This document shows, piece by piece, positions 1-7,508 of a DNA stretch of 24,623 nucleotides. Both the position numbers and the translations under genes were made by a program. The stretch is taken from the NCBI GenBank assembly GCA_041263285.1, contig JBFSVS010000013.1, positions 1 through 24,623 of the forward strand. Reading direction: 5' to 3'. The stretch is from Acidiparvus fluvialis. GTDB taxonomy: Bacteria > Acidobacteriota > Holophagae > Holophagales > Holophagaceae. Each line of letters starts with the position of its first letter. The first letter of the stretch is position 1. Below the pieces are notes generated by a model, which made no database searches, had not been told where the DNA came from, and saw nothing but the letters and a program-made list of their open reading frames with translations.

Positions 1-1762
1 AACAAAGTTGCTGAGTTCAAAACTTAGTTCAGACGATGAATCTAAAATTCAAAATGAGATTAAAACTTTAAAAAAACAATTAGAACAATTGGCTCCTGCC
101 AAGTCCTCGGACTTGCGTATCGAAATGGATCCCACAGGAAAAATTTATAAGAAACTTGATGACGAAGTCTTCCTCAATCCACAATGGTGGACCCAATGGA
201 ATGACTATGGGGTGATTCCTCGTATGGAATTTGAGTTAAAGAACGGAGAGTCACTCTCAAGCCTCATTCGATGGGCAGGAGGAATTGACGAGGCCTATGA
301 CTCGGGGATCTATACCCGTCGCTACCAAGACAATCAAAATCAATGGACGTCCCAAACCTTTACACTGGTTTCATCGTCGAAAGTTATCTTGCAGGCGGGT
401 GATGTGGTGACGGCGCTTCCTAAATACTCAACCAAGGCCGCTTCGGTTCAAGTGGTTGGTCATATTCGTATCCCTGGACCGTATGCTCCCGAAAAAGGTC
501 TTCGGATAGGAGATTTAATTCAAAAAAATCAACTCCTGCTTCCAACCACTTATTTAGCCAGAGCAGAAATTACCCGCACATCCCTCAATCAAATTTCTAC
601 TTTTTTAAGTTTTGATGTCACCAAGGCCTTGGCGGGCGATCCCTCTCATAATCTTCTTTTAGAAGAAAGAGACGTTGTACGATTTTATTCAAATGAAGAA
701 TTGAGATTGACATCTTATGTGCGCTTGTCGGGGCCCGTGAGTCGAGCCGGTCTCTATGAATATCTTGAGGGAATGCGGGCTTCCGATCTAATTTTTAGGG
801 CGGGCCTTCTCTACCCTCAAGCCAATCAGTACCGCGCTGAACTTGCCCGTACGAAAGCACAGAAGGGTTCAGGGACTCTCGGCAGTACTCTCATTCCTTT
901 ACAGTTAGATCAATTAATTTCCACGGAGAACCAAAGCCCCGTGGATTTGAAAGACGATAAGCTCAATCCGCTTCTTCAACCCGAGGACGTAATCGCACTT
1001 TATGAAGTGCCCTCGTTCCGCTACCATCGGTCGGTCGTGATTCGGGGACAGGTTCAACGGCCGGGGGAGTATGTCCTTGAGAATGATCGCGTGACCTTAA
1101 GCGAAATCATCGCTCGAAGTGGAGGATTGACGGATAAGGCTTTCGCCCAAGGAGGAGTCTTCCTTCGTGGTGCCAGAGTGATCGCTCAGATCGAAGGGCT
1201 TGAATCGTCTAATCTCGACCCGTTGGCCCTGGGTATCCCCGATATTTTCAGACGCCTCAGCGAAGTTAAGCGCGATCCCACGTCGGGGACTCTTCAATCT
1301 AATCCGGTTCGATTCGGGGTTTCCAATGTAGCCAATAAGCGCTTAGTTGTAGATTTTGATAAAGCCCTCAAGGGAGATCGTGAAGCCGATGTGCTCTTGT
1401 TGGATGGAGATGAAATCATAATCCCTGAGTTTACGACAGCGTCCTACGTGATTGGTGAAGTCGCCTCTCCCTTCACCGTTTACCAATTGGGTGATCGCAC
1501 GGATCGCATTCGTGTCATTGAGGCCATTAAAAGAGCAGGGATGTATACGCGGAATGCAGATACCTCCAATATTCGACTCCTCAAAGCCAACGGGCAAATA
1601 GTGGATAATATTGTCCCCTTTGGCCTATGGACTCATTGGACCTATATGGGTCCGGGCGATACCGTCATCATCCCGCCGCGCTATGCGATCAATTCATCTT
1701 GGCAGCAAGACCTAACTGCCCTTACCAACTTGGCGCTAATTTATAAGGTCATTAATCCCTAA
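1..1762 (+). CDS. SLBB-domain polysaccharide export protein (Wza-like), 5' end outside window
   Basis: This looks like a periplasmic/outer-membrane polysaccharide export protein built from serial SLBB (beta-grasp) domains. The reading frame is open to the left edge, so the leucine-type TTG at base 8 is probably not the true start and the signal peptide and PES domain would lie upstream. Counting from that TTG (584 residues), a charged possible coiled coil spans about residues 10-30. SLBB-like units occur near 68-105, 147-190, 236-280, 342-390 and 478-525, each with a 'V.GxV..PG.Y' strand followed by a 'hhxhIxxAGG' helix. Segments of the 'KAL.GD..xxLLL..D.hhI' type link them. The C-terminus (QDLTALTNLALIYKVI) resembles the end of Wza-family proteins. 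The number of SLBB units is high for Wza and closer to multi-SLBB exporters. No capsule or EPS genes follow; queD is next, 32 bases downstream. Confidence 0.8.
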   Translation, partial: TKLLSSKLSSDDESKIQNEIKTLKKQLEQLAPAKSSDLRIEMDPTGKIYKKLDDEVFLNPQWWTQWNDYGVIPRMEFELKNGESLSSLIRWAGGIDEAYDSGIYTRRYQDNQNQWTSQTFTLVSSSKVILQAGDVVTALPKYSTKAASVQVVGHIRIPGPYAPEKGLRIGDLIQKNQLLLPTTYLARAEITRTSLNQISTFLSFDVTKALAGDPSHNLLLEERDVVRFYSNEELRLTSYVRLSGPVSRAGLYEYLEGMRASDLIFRAGLLYPQANQYRAELARTKAQKGSGTLGSTLIPLQLDQLISTENQSPVDLKDDKLNPLLQPEDVIALYEVPSFRYHRSVVIRGQVQRPGEYVLENDRVTLSEIIARSGGLTDKAFAQGGVFLRGARVIAQIEGLESSNLDPLALGIPDIFRRLSEVKRDPTSGTLQSNPVRFGVSNVANKRLVVDFDKALKGDREADVLLLDGDEIIIPEFTTASYVIGEVASPFTVYQLGDRTDRIRVIEAIKRAGMYTRNADTSNIRLLKANGQIVDNIVPFGLWTHWTYMGPGDTVIIPPRYAINSSWQQDLTALTNLALIYKVINP

Positions 1763-1780
1763 TCGAGCCACAGTATCACG

Positions 1781-1786
1781 AAGGAG
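1781..1786 (+). promoter_or_regulatory. Ribosome binding site supporting the TTG start of queD
   Basis: AAGGAG lies eight bases before the TTG at 1795. It justifies a non-ATG start, because there is no ATG in a suitable position and the encoded N-terminus (IIRKEYRFESAHF) matches the family start. Confidence 0.6.
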
Positions 1787-1794
1787 TCACGGTT

Positions 1795-2142
1795 TTGATT
1801 ATCCGTAAAGAATATCGTTTTGAGTCAGCTCACTTTATTTATAACCACCCAGGAAAATGTAAAAATCTCCACGGGCATAGTTACCGTTGTTTTGTTTCTA
1901 TTCAAGGGACTCCGGATGCAACGACCGGGATGGTGATGGATTTTGATCACCTGGATCCTATCCTGGAAGAGCGAGTTCTATCCAAGCTCGACCATCGTTT
2001 TTTAAATGATGTGATCCCACTATCGACGGCAGAGAATATTAGTAAGTGGATCTGGGATCAACTCGTCGATGTGTTACCTGGACTTCATCAAATCGAAGTT
2101 TACGAAACGGTCGATAACTGCGTGATCTATCAGGGCCATTAA
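1795..2142 (+). CDS. queD: 6-pyruvoyl-tetrahydropterin synthase / QueD family
   Basis: This is a QueD/PTPS-family enzyme of 115 residues, the usual length for bacterial 6-carboxy-5,6,7,8-tetrahydropterin synthase, which acts early in queuosine and 7-deazaguanine synthesis. Zinc ligands are visible as His13 (SAHF) and His26/His28 (HGH), and the catalytic Cys22 lies in CKNLHGH. The family motifs LDHRFLN (near residue 65) and TAEN (near 78), and a C-terminal YET glutamate, are present. The start is TTG at 1795, supported by an AAGGAG eight bases upstream. No other queuosine gene (queC, queE, queF) is in the window, so the exact pterin product is inferred from family resemblance. The stop abuts the ATG of the following HAD gene, suggesting co-transcription. 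Confidence 0.88.
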   Translation: MIIRKEYRFESAHFIYNHPGKCKNLHGHSYRCFVSIQGTPDATTGMVMDFDHLDPILEERVLSKLDHRFLNDVIPLSTAENISKWIWDQLVDVLPGLHQIEVYETVDNCVIYQGH

Positions 2143-2817
2143 ATGATCCAGGCGGTTGTATTCGACTTATGGAATACCCTGGTTTTTAATCCAAGAGGTA
2201 ATCCATTCGATGATCTCCAAAAGGTGACTGAAACTCTTGGAGAAGCCAAGAGTTTTGAGCATCATGTGATGAGAACCGCTTACCCATCCCTTGAAGAAGC
2301 AAGGCAAAGGGGGCCCGTTTTATCCTTTCGATCATCAGCACTAGAAGAGGGTTGGACCCATGATTTCAAAGCCTCCGACGAAGAGGTGACTTTATTTCAA
2401 GACACGCTTCCATGTCTCGAGGAGATGGGTACGCTAGTCCGACTTGGTCTACTCACGAATACCCAATCGTTTGGCCTCCGGTTTCTAGATCGGTTAGGTT
2501 TAGCAAAAAAGATCCCTTATCGGTTCATCAGTGCAAATCTGGGTTTAGCCAAACCGGATCCCCAAATTTTCCAGTATGCTCAAAAAACGCTCGGCCTTTT
2601 TCCTGGAGATTTAGTGATGGTCGGAGATACATGGAACGATGATGTCGAAGGTGCACTTGCTGCAGGTTGGTCAGTGATTTGGCTCAATCGAAAGGGACAG
2701 CAACCGCTTCGTCAGAATATGGGTCCTGATTTTGTAGAAATTCATTCCCTTGAACCCCTTCCTGAAGTGATTCGCAATCTTCAAGCAGGTCTTCGCTGCG
2801 CTCAATGTTTGGGCTAA
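2143..2817 (+). CDS. HAD-superfamily hydrolase
   Basis: This is a cytoplasmic haloacid-dehalogenase-like phosphohydrolase of 224 residues. Motif I is FDLWNTL near residues 8-14; the second catalytic Asp of the usual DxD is replaced by Trp-Asn, as in 2-haloacid-dehalogenase-type and some phosphatase members. Motif II is LLTNT near 103, the motif III lysine is in KPDPQIF near 140, and motif IV is VGDTWNDDVEGA near 161-172. An alpha-helical cap is inserted between motifs I and II (C1 cap). The substrate cannot be read from sequence. The ATG directly follows the queD stop, so the two are probably co-transcribed. It is convergent with the RNase G gene with seven bases between them and no evident terminator. 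Confidence 0.82.
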   Translation: MIQAVVFDLWNTLVFNPRGNPFDDLQKVTETLGEAKSFEHHVMRTAYPSLEEARQRGPVLSFRSSALEEGWTHDFKASDEEVTLFQDTLPCLEEMGTLVRLGLLTNTQSFGLRFLDRLGLAKKIPYRFISANLGLAKPDPQIFQYAQKTLGLFPGDLVMVGDTWNDDVEGALAAGWSVIWLNRKGQQPLRQNMGPDFVEIHSLEPLPEVIRNLQAGLRCAQCLG

Positions 2818-2824
2818 GGACAAT

Positions 2825-4345
2825 TTAATTCGTCGGAGAGGGCATCACGGAACTGAGTCTTTGACAGTGAAGGCTGAAGGGAGGGAGATCGGACTGCTCA
2901 GCAATCTCGATAGAAAGGGATTGGCTTTGAGCCAGTGCGAGGATGTCATCCCAGATGATGCCTCGAAGTAGGGCTCTTTGATCGGGGTGGACTGCAATAC
3001 GTATTCGAGTATGGGGAGGAATCTGTAAACAGGGAAGGAGCTCCCGATAAATTTTAAATAATTCTACTTCAAAGTTAGGAACTCTCCCTGAGCCATAACA
3101 GGAGGGACAGGGAACGGTCATGGAGCGCTCTAAACTTGGCCCTGTGCGTTTACGCGTTAATTCCACGAGTCCAAACGCGGAAAGGGAGCCAATTCGAGAA
3201 CACTGCCGATCCCGTTCAAATTCAGAAACTAAGGCGGCATGCACCGCTTGCTGATTGATCGGATCCATCATGTCAATGAAATCAATGACGATAATCCCCC
3301 CGTGATTTCTCAGTCTCACTTGGCGGACAATTTCTGGAATTGCTAGGAGGTTAGCTTGGGTGACGGTTGTTTCTAAATCTTGATGGCTGCTGAAGGCTCC
3401 CGTATTTACATCGATACTGAGGAGCGCTTCCGTCTGATTAAAAACTAAGGAACCCCCGTGCTTGAGAGCTACTTTGGGCTGAAGTGCCCGAGCAATTTCG
3501 CGCTCAATCTCAAACGCTTCAAAAATGGGAATCGGAGAGGTGAATAAGCGAATACGAGAGGCCCAACTAGGGTGGATCTGACGGACAAATTCTTGGATGT
3601 CACGATGGGTATTGACATCATCGACCCAAAGAGTGTGAACTTCTTCTCTAAATTTATCGCGCAAAATCTTTCTTATTAATCCGACGTCTTCCCAGAGAAG
3701 ACAAGGTCCTTGGGAAGATTCAAAAGCCTCTTGTACGGAACGCCATTGTTCTCGAAGGAGCGCGATATCTGCCAAGAGATCTTCATCTTTTTCACCTACG
3801 GCTGCCGTTCGAACGATAAATCCTTCAGGGGATTGTGAATGGATTTGGATAAGGGAGCGAAGTCGCTCGCGTTCAACCTCATCCGTAAACTTTCGACTGA
3901 TCCCAATATGATTGCCATAGGGGAGATAAACTAAATAACGACCCGGAAAATTAATATGGCGGGTCAGCCTCGCTCCCTTAGAGCCGATGGGATCTTTAAC
4001 CACCTGTACTAAAGTATCGTTTCCCAATTGAATCGGAGGCAAAAGGGGAACGAGAGGAACCGAGACTTCAGGAGAATGGGGCTCGCCTGATAGATCCATA
4101 TCCTCCAAAGGAATTTGAGGTTGATCGTCGAGGTACAAAAAGGCATCTCGATCAATTCCAATATCAAGGAATGCACTTTCAATCCCCGGGAGCATCTTCG
4201 ATACACGTCCTCGATAGATGCGTCCTACTAGACTCTTGCGAGCCGGTCGCTCTTGATAGAGTTCAGTCAATTGACTGTTTTCAAGGAGGGCAATACGCAC
4301 CTCCAAAGCGGTCGCATTGACCACGAGGGATCTTCGGATATTCAT
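2825..4345 (-). CDS. rng: Ribonuclease G/E family endoribonuclease
   Basis: This is an RNase G-type single-strand endoribonuclease for mRNA decay and rRNA processing in the cytoplasm. I choose the ATG at 4345 (506 residues): AAAAAGG lies eight bases upstream, whereas the ATG at 4351 is only two bases from it. The N-terminus (NIRRSLVVNATALEVRIALLE) is typical. An S1 RNA-binding domain covers about residues 35-125, with an acidic/proline-rich insert near 75-108. The catalytic DNase-I-like subdomain carries the magnesium-binding aspartates D312 (LSIDVNTG) and D355 (IVIDFIDM). The zinc-link motif CPSC at 413-416 is present. Length and lack of the RNase E C-terminal scaffold fit RNase G rather than RNase E. 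It is transcribed divergently from the respiratory operon. Confidence 0.93.
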   Translation of the reverse strand: MNIRRSLVVNATALEVRIALLENSQLTELYQERPARKSLVGRIYRGRVSKMLPGIESAFLDIGIDRDAFLYLDDQPQIPLEDMDLSGEPHSPEVSVPLVPLLPPIQLGNDTLVQVVKDPIGSKGARLTRHINFPGRYLVYLPYGNHIGISRKFTDEVERERLRSLIQIHSQSPEGFIVRTAAVGEKDEDLLADIALLREQWRSVQEAFESSQGPCLLWEDVGLIRKILRDKFREEVHTLWVDDVNTHRDIQEFVRQIHPSWASRIRLFTSPIPIFEAFEIEREIARALQPKVALKHGGSLVFNQTEALLSIDVNTGAFSSHQDLETTVTQANLLAIPEIVRQVRLRNHGGIIVIDFIDMMDPINQQAVHAALVSEFERDRQCSRIGSLSAFGLVELTRKRTGPSLERSMTVPCPSCYGSGRVPNFEVELFKIYRELLPCLQIPPHTRIRIAVHPDQRALLRGIIWDDILALAQSQSLSIEIAEQSDLPPFSLHCQRLSSVMPSPTN

Positions 4346-4352
4346 GGTCATT

Positions 4353-4360
4353 ACCTTTTT
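4353..4360 (-). promoter_or_regulatory. Ribosome binding site deciding the rng start
   Basis: On the minus strand AAAAAGG lies eight bases before the ATG at 4345 and two bases before the ATG at 4351. Spacing favours the inner ATG. Confidence 0.55.
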
Positions 4361-4405
4361 TAAAATGTTGGCAAAGCCCTACAGGGAAGGCTCTACTTAG
4401 TCGCT

Positions 4406-4415
4406 AGGCGCGCCT
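4406..4415. repeat. 10-bp perfect palindrome in the rng/ccoN intergenic region
   Basis: The bases AGGCGCGCCT form a perfect 10-bp palindrome about 60 bp upstream of rng. It could be a dimeric operator half-site pair or chance; the symmetry does not extend further. Confidence 0.25.
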
Positions 4416-4546
4416 GACTTCATTTTACCTTCGAATACGGGGGAGAAAGACACGGGCGCCTTGGTGGGGGGTTTATCAGCCTTTTTTAGGCAGGTTTTTT
4501 TGTTCCAGGTGTCCATTTTTTTAGGACCATGCTGGAGATTTTTCCT

Positions 4547-4576
4547 TTGACCCTAGGGCGCTGATTGAAGGACAAT
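4547..4576 (+). promoter_or_regulatory. Candidate sigma-70-like promoter for the respiratory operon
   Basis: TTGACC at 4547-4552 and GACAAT at 4571-4576 are separated by 18 bases, matching five and four of six consensus positions. It would place the transcript start near 4583 and give a leader of about 85 bases before the ccoN ATG at 4668. This is a visual match only. Confidence 0.35.
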
Positions 4577-4655
4577 GAAAGAAGCAATTAAATTCTTTCT
4601 CTCTGACCCCTGTAGGATCCCCAGAGCTAAAAGTTTTGATTTGCTTAGGTTCCGT

Positions 4656-4659
4656 GGAG
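4656..4659 (+). promoter_or_regulatory. Ribosome binding site deciding the ccoN-like start
   Basis: GGAG lies eight bases before the ATG at 4668. This spacing is better than for the upstream in-frame ATG at 4575, and starting here gives a CcoN of normal length. Confidence 0.6.
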
Positions 4660-4667
4660 ATCAGCGC

Positions 4668-6104
4668 ATGAACGAAAATGCAGGCAAAGTTTCCCTCTCG
4701 TGGGTCGATCGATTCCAAGATTGGCTTTCCATTGAAGGAAGTGCGTCGACTCGCTTTTTAGTGAGTGGAGCGCTTTGGGGACTGGTCGGTACCACCCTAG
4801 GTCTTCTTGCAGCCGTCGAGTACTGGGCTCCCGATTTAGTCCGCGGAGTGGCTCAACTAAGTTTTGGGCGTATTCGGCCCACCCATATAAATGTGGTCGC
4901 TTTTGGGTTCATCTCCATGGCCACCGTGGGCGCCAATTTCTTTGTGATCCCCGAACTCTGTCGAACGAAGCTCTACAGTGAGAAAACTGCAAACTTACTC
5001 ATGTTGGCTTGGAATGCGGTCATCGTATTGGGTATTTTTGCCCTAACGAATGGTTATACCGAAGGGCGTGAATATGCTGAACTCCCTTGGTGGCTTGATA
5101 TTCCACTCTTTATGGCTCTCTTGCTTTACATTGTGATTATTTGGGGAACAGTCCTAAATCGCCAAGAAAAACAGCTCTACGTCACCGTGTGGTACGTAGC
5201 GGGTACCACCCTTTGGTTTCCCGTGGTTTACCTAATTGGAAATAAAATCTTTTTTTCAGTCACGGGCATTGGGGATTCAATTGCTAATTGGTTTTATGGC
5301 CATAATATTTTGGGCCTTTGGTTTACAACCAATGGGATTGGGCTCACTTACTATTTCTTACCCAAAATAACTAAGAATCCCCTCTACTCGCATTTGTTGA
5401 GTATTGTAGGTTTCAGTACGATTGCCATGTTTTATACTCCGACAGGTACTCATCATCTTCTTCAGAGTCCGGTACCCGAGTGGCTCAAGGCGGTTGCCGT
5501 TATTTCTTCGGTGATGTTATTGATTCCCGTAATGAGCGTCTTGGTTAATTTCTTTCTCACTATGAAGGGTAAGTGGAATATGGTAGCTACTAATATTCCT
5601 CTTCGTTTCTTCATCACAGCGATGTGGTTCTATCTACTGACTTGTTTCACGGGCCCGTTTCAAGCGACCCGATGGATCAACTGGTATTTGCACTTCACCC
5701 ATTGGGTCGTAGGTCATGCCCACTTTGCTCTCCTTGGAACTTTTGGTTTTGTGGCTTGGGGTGCAATTTATTATGTACTTCCTCGGGTCAGTGGAAAGCA
5801 GTGGTACAGTCGGCGTCTTGCCACCGCGCACTATTGGCTGACTTTGACGGGGGTAATTATCATGATTTCAGCCCTGACTGTTGCGGGGCTCTATCAAGCC
5901 GCTGCCTGGGAAGAAGGTCAAGCGGTCTATCGTGCAGGGGCTTACGTTTTGTCCCCCTTCATGGCTGCTCGAGCTTTTTCGGGCCTCCTCATCGTCGTGG
6001 GTCAGATTCTTCTTTTCTTCAACATGTATAAAACACTCTTTGGACAAGAAGGTAGCCTTGATGAATCAACGGAACCCGATGTTCCCATTGGGGGTAAGGC
6101 ATGA
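4668..6104 (+). CDS. ccoN: cbb3-type cytochrome c oxidase subunit I-like protein
   Basis: This is the catalytic heme-copper oxidase subunit of the cbb3 (C-type) lineage, with about 12 membrane helices and 478 residues. Ligands align with known CcoN: H73 (RPTHIN) and H352 for low-spin heme b, H350 (GHAH) for heme b3, and H212 (WFYGHN) and H262/H263 (THH) for CuB. Y256, six residues before H262, matches the cross-linked tyrosine of C-family oxidases. The glutamate of the canonical FEGP motif that supports the heme b3 histidine is Thr328 here (CFTGP). The start at 4668 is chosen for its ribosome binding site and normal length. Its stop overlaps the next start (ATGA), implying coupling with the ccoO-like gene. 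The motif set argues for O2 reduction over NO reduction, but the Glu loss makes activity worth testing. Confidence 0.9.
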   Translation: MNENAGKVSLSWVDRFQDWLSIEGSASTRFLVSGALWGLVGTTLGLLAAVEYWAPDLVRGVAQLSFGRIRPTHINVVAFGFISMATVGANFFVIPELCRTKLYSEKTANLLMLAWNAVIVLGIFALTNGYTEGREYAELPWWLDIPLFMALLLYIVIIWGTVLNRQEKQLYVTVWYVAGTTLWFPVVYLIGNKIFFSVTGIGDSIANWFYGHNILGLWFTTNGIGLTYYFLPKITKNPLYSHLLSIVGFSTIAMFYTPTGTHHLLQSPVPEWLKAVAVISSVMLLIPVMSVLVNFFLTMKGKWNMVATNIPLRFFITAMWFYLLTCFTGPFQATRWINWYLHFTHWVVGHAHFALLGTFGFVAWGAIYYVLPRVSGKQWYSRRLATAHYWLTLTGVIIMISALTVAGLYQAAAWEEGQAVYRAGAYVLSPFMAARAFSGLLIVVGQILLFFNMYKTLFGQEGSLDESTEPDVPIGGKA

Positions 6105-7342
6105 ATCAAGTGAATCGAACTAATTATATTTTCCCCGCCATCGGTATGGGGCTGATTCTCAGTGCCATCATCTTCGTCGTGGTGCTGATTCCTCGTTGGA
6201 CCTTTCGTCCCCCTCAACCCAAAGATCTCCGAGACTATACAGCCCAAGAATTGAGAGGCCGTGTGGTTTATACCCGAGAAGGATGTTTTTATTGTCACTC
6301 CATGGTGAGCCGTCCTCAGGACTGGGATCATGGAACTAAGTCTAAGGCGTCCGACTATTACTACGATGAGTGGCATCTTTTGGGCTCCGAGCGCTCAGGC
6401 CCAGATTTATCTCAGATCGGTGGAAAATTTCCTGACGAATACCACATTCAGCACCATAAACAGCCCCGCAGTTTAAAACCGGGGTCTATCATGCCCAACT
6501 ATGAATATTTATCGAATCAAGACATGAGTGATCTAACCGCCTACATGCAATCACTTGGTTCTAATGGTCGTCGAGCGCTCAATCCAATAACCGGTGAACT
6601 TCAATGGGCTGAGTTAGTCGACGCGAAGGGTCCTACCGGTGAAATTGAAAAAGTAGCGGTTTGGAAAGGTGGCGTTAACTTTGTTGCTGATCGAAATAGA
6701 ATTGCTTCAGAAAACTATGATCAACATTACGAAACACCCTACAAATATACGGCTGAAGTAGAAGAGCTTCTTCTAGGTACATCGCACGAAGCCCAGCTCT
6801 CTAAGGGGGCTGTGCAGGCGGTCGCTACCGCTAACTTCCCAACGGAAGAAGCACTTCGAAAAGCTCGAATGGAAAACCCGGATCTTCGTGCTTGGACTGA
6901 AGTTAGTTACAAAGAGCCGGATAAAACTCCTACGGATATCGTAGGATTAGCTTCTCTACAAAAACGTCGAACCATCGCGAATCAAGGGCGAGGTATTTAT
7001 AATCAGAAGTGCTCTTCCTGCCATGGTCTAGAGGGAAATGGTCGAGGCTGGGCTTCAGCGAGCATGACCAAACGCGCCGCTAATTTCTGGGAGGACAAGT
7101 TTGAAAATTATCGAACCGATACTTGGTATTGGAGAATCAGTCGAGGTGTTCCTGGGACGCAAATGCCTCGTTGGGAATTTAATCTCAGCCCAGAGCAGCG
7201 CCTGTACTTAGTTGCCTTTATGAAATACGTGGGTCAAAACAAAGGCTTAGGGGCTCTCAAGGGTATGGAAGCTCCGGTCTATGGTCTCCCTCCAAGTTCA
7301 GCAAAAACCACGATACCGTCCTCACCTCAACCATCTAATTGA
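6101..7342 (+). CDS. ccoO: CcoO-like cytochrome c fused to a second cytochrome c domain
   Basis: This is a membrane-anchored diheme cytochrome c of 413 residues with one N-terminal helix (about 9-30). The first half matches CcoO: REGCFYCHS with heme c attachment at C62-C65-H66, the LLGSERSGPDLSQIGG segment near 93-108, the DEYH..H element near 112-118, and axial Met131 in GSIMPNY. Classical CcoO ends soon after this region at about 200 residues. Here a linker of roughly 130 residues leads to a second cytochrome c domain with CSSCH at 304-308 and probable axial Met355 (TQMPRW). That second domain shares a 'DT..YWRIS.G' signature with the diheme cytochrome two genes downstream. It would carry electrons from a periplasmic donor to the CcoN hemes. 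The start overlaps the ccoN stop by four bases. Confidence 0.88.
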   Translation: MNQVNRTNYIFPAIGMGLILSAIIFVVVLIPRWTFRPPQPKDLRDYTAQELRGRVVYTREGCFYCHSMVSRPQDWDHGTKSKASDYYYDEWHLLGSERSGPDLSQIGGKFPDEYHIQHHKQPRSLKPGSIMPNYEYLSNQDMSDLTAYMQSLGSNGRRALNPITGELQWAELVDAKGPTGEIEKVAVWKGGVNFVADRNRIASENYDQHYETPYKYTAEVEELLLGTSHEAQLSKGAVQAVATANFPTEEALRKARMENPDLRAWTEVSYKEPDKTPTDIVGLASLQKRRTIANQGRGIYNQKCSSCHGLEGNGRGWASASMTKRAANFWEDKFENYRTDTWYWRISRGVPGTQMPRWEFNLSPEQRLYLVAFMKYVGQNKGLGALKGMEAPVYGLPPSSAKTTIPSSPQPSN

Positions 7343-7352
7343 GAATTTGATT

Positions 7353-7505
7353 ATGGCGAATGAAGATAAAAATCTACACGAACCTGCTGAAGAAGTTTCG
7401 GGTACTCAGATTCTTCACGGTAAAGCACCCTTTTTTCTTATAGTGATTTATCTGGTAGTCATCATCTGGGCTGTTTTGGCTTGGATCCGTCCTTATGGAA
7501 CCTAA
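7353..7505 (+). CDS. Small single-helix membrane protein, CcoQ/CcoP-anchor-like
   Basis: This is a 50-residue protein starting MANEDKNLHEPAEE, with one membrane helix at about residues 27-44 and a short RPYGT tail. Its acidic, 'H..P'-containing N-terminus before a single helix resembles the N-terminal membrane part of CcoP or the small CcoQ/CcoH subunits. Since the next gene encodes a diheme cytochrome without a strong membrane helix, it may be the split-off anchor of a CcoP-type subunit. Function is inferred from position; sequence similarity is weak at this length. It lies ten bases after the ccoO-like stop and three bases before the next start. Confidence 0.65.
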   Translation: MANEDKNLHEPAEEVSGTQILHGKAPFFLIVIYLVVIIWAVLAWIRPYGT

Positions 7506-7508
7506 ATT

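Larger units (their letters stand above)
4346..4667. other. Divergent intergenic region between rng and the respiratory operon
   Basis: This is the only gap longer than 300 bases. It contains the rng leader, the palindrome at 4406-4415, a short GCC-T-run-GGC element followed by a T tract at 4479-4501, a candidate sigma-70 promoter at 4547-4576, and the ccoN leader. An open frame runs in phase with ccoN from an ATG at 4575, but that ATG overlaps the candidate -10 box and its spacing to AAGG is only three bases, so I regard this stretch as leader rather than coding. I see no clear FNR box (TTGAT-N4-ATCAA) although an oxygen-responsive operon might be expected to have one. Confidence 0.6.

Noticed and set aside
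8..1762. Treating the TTG at base 8 as the true start of the SLBB protein
   Set aside because: The frame is open to the window edge and no signal peptide is visible, so the gene is better described as truncated by the window.
1795..2817. Functional link of queD and the HAD hydrolase to the neighbouring export protein
   Set aside because: Only gene order supports it; neither enzyme has a known role in polysaccharide export.
4479..4501. GCCT-T5-AGGC followed by a T tract on the plus strand, resembling an intrinsic terminator
   Set aside because: The stem is only four base pairs and no plus-strand gene ends upstream of it; rng is read the other way. It is probably chance in a T-rich region.
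4575..4667. N-terminal extension of 31 residues on the CcoN-like protein from an upstream ATG
   Set aside because: The upstream ATG has only three bases to its AAGG and overlaps the candidate -10 box. The inner ATG has a well-spaced GGAG and yields a normal-length CcoN.
5624..6031. 135-residue open frame on the plus strand inside the ccoN-like gene
   Set aside because: It is an alternate-frame shadow of a clear oxidase gene, with a Cys/Ser/Arg-rich composition and no recognisable domain.
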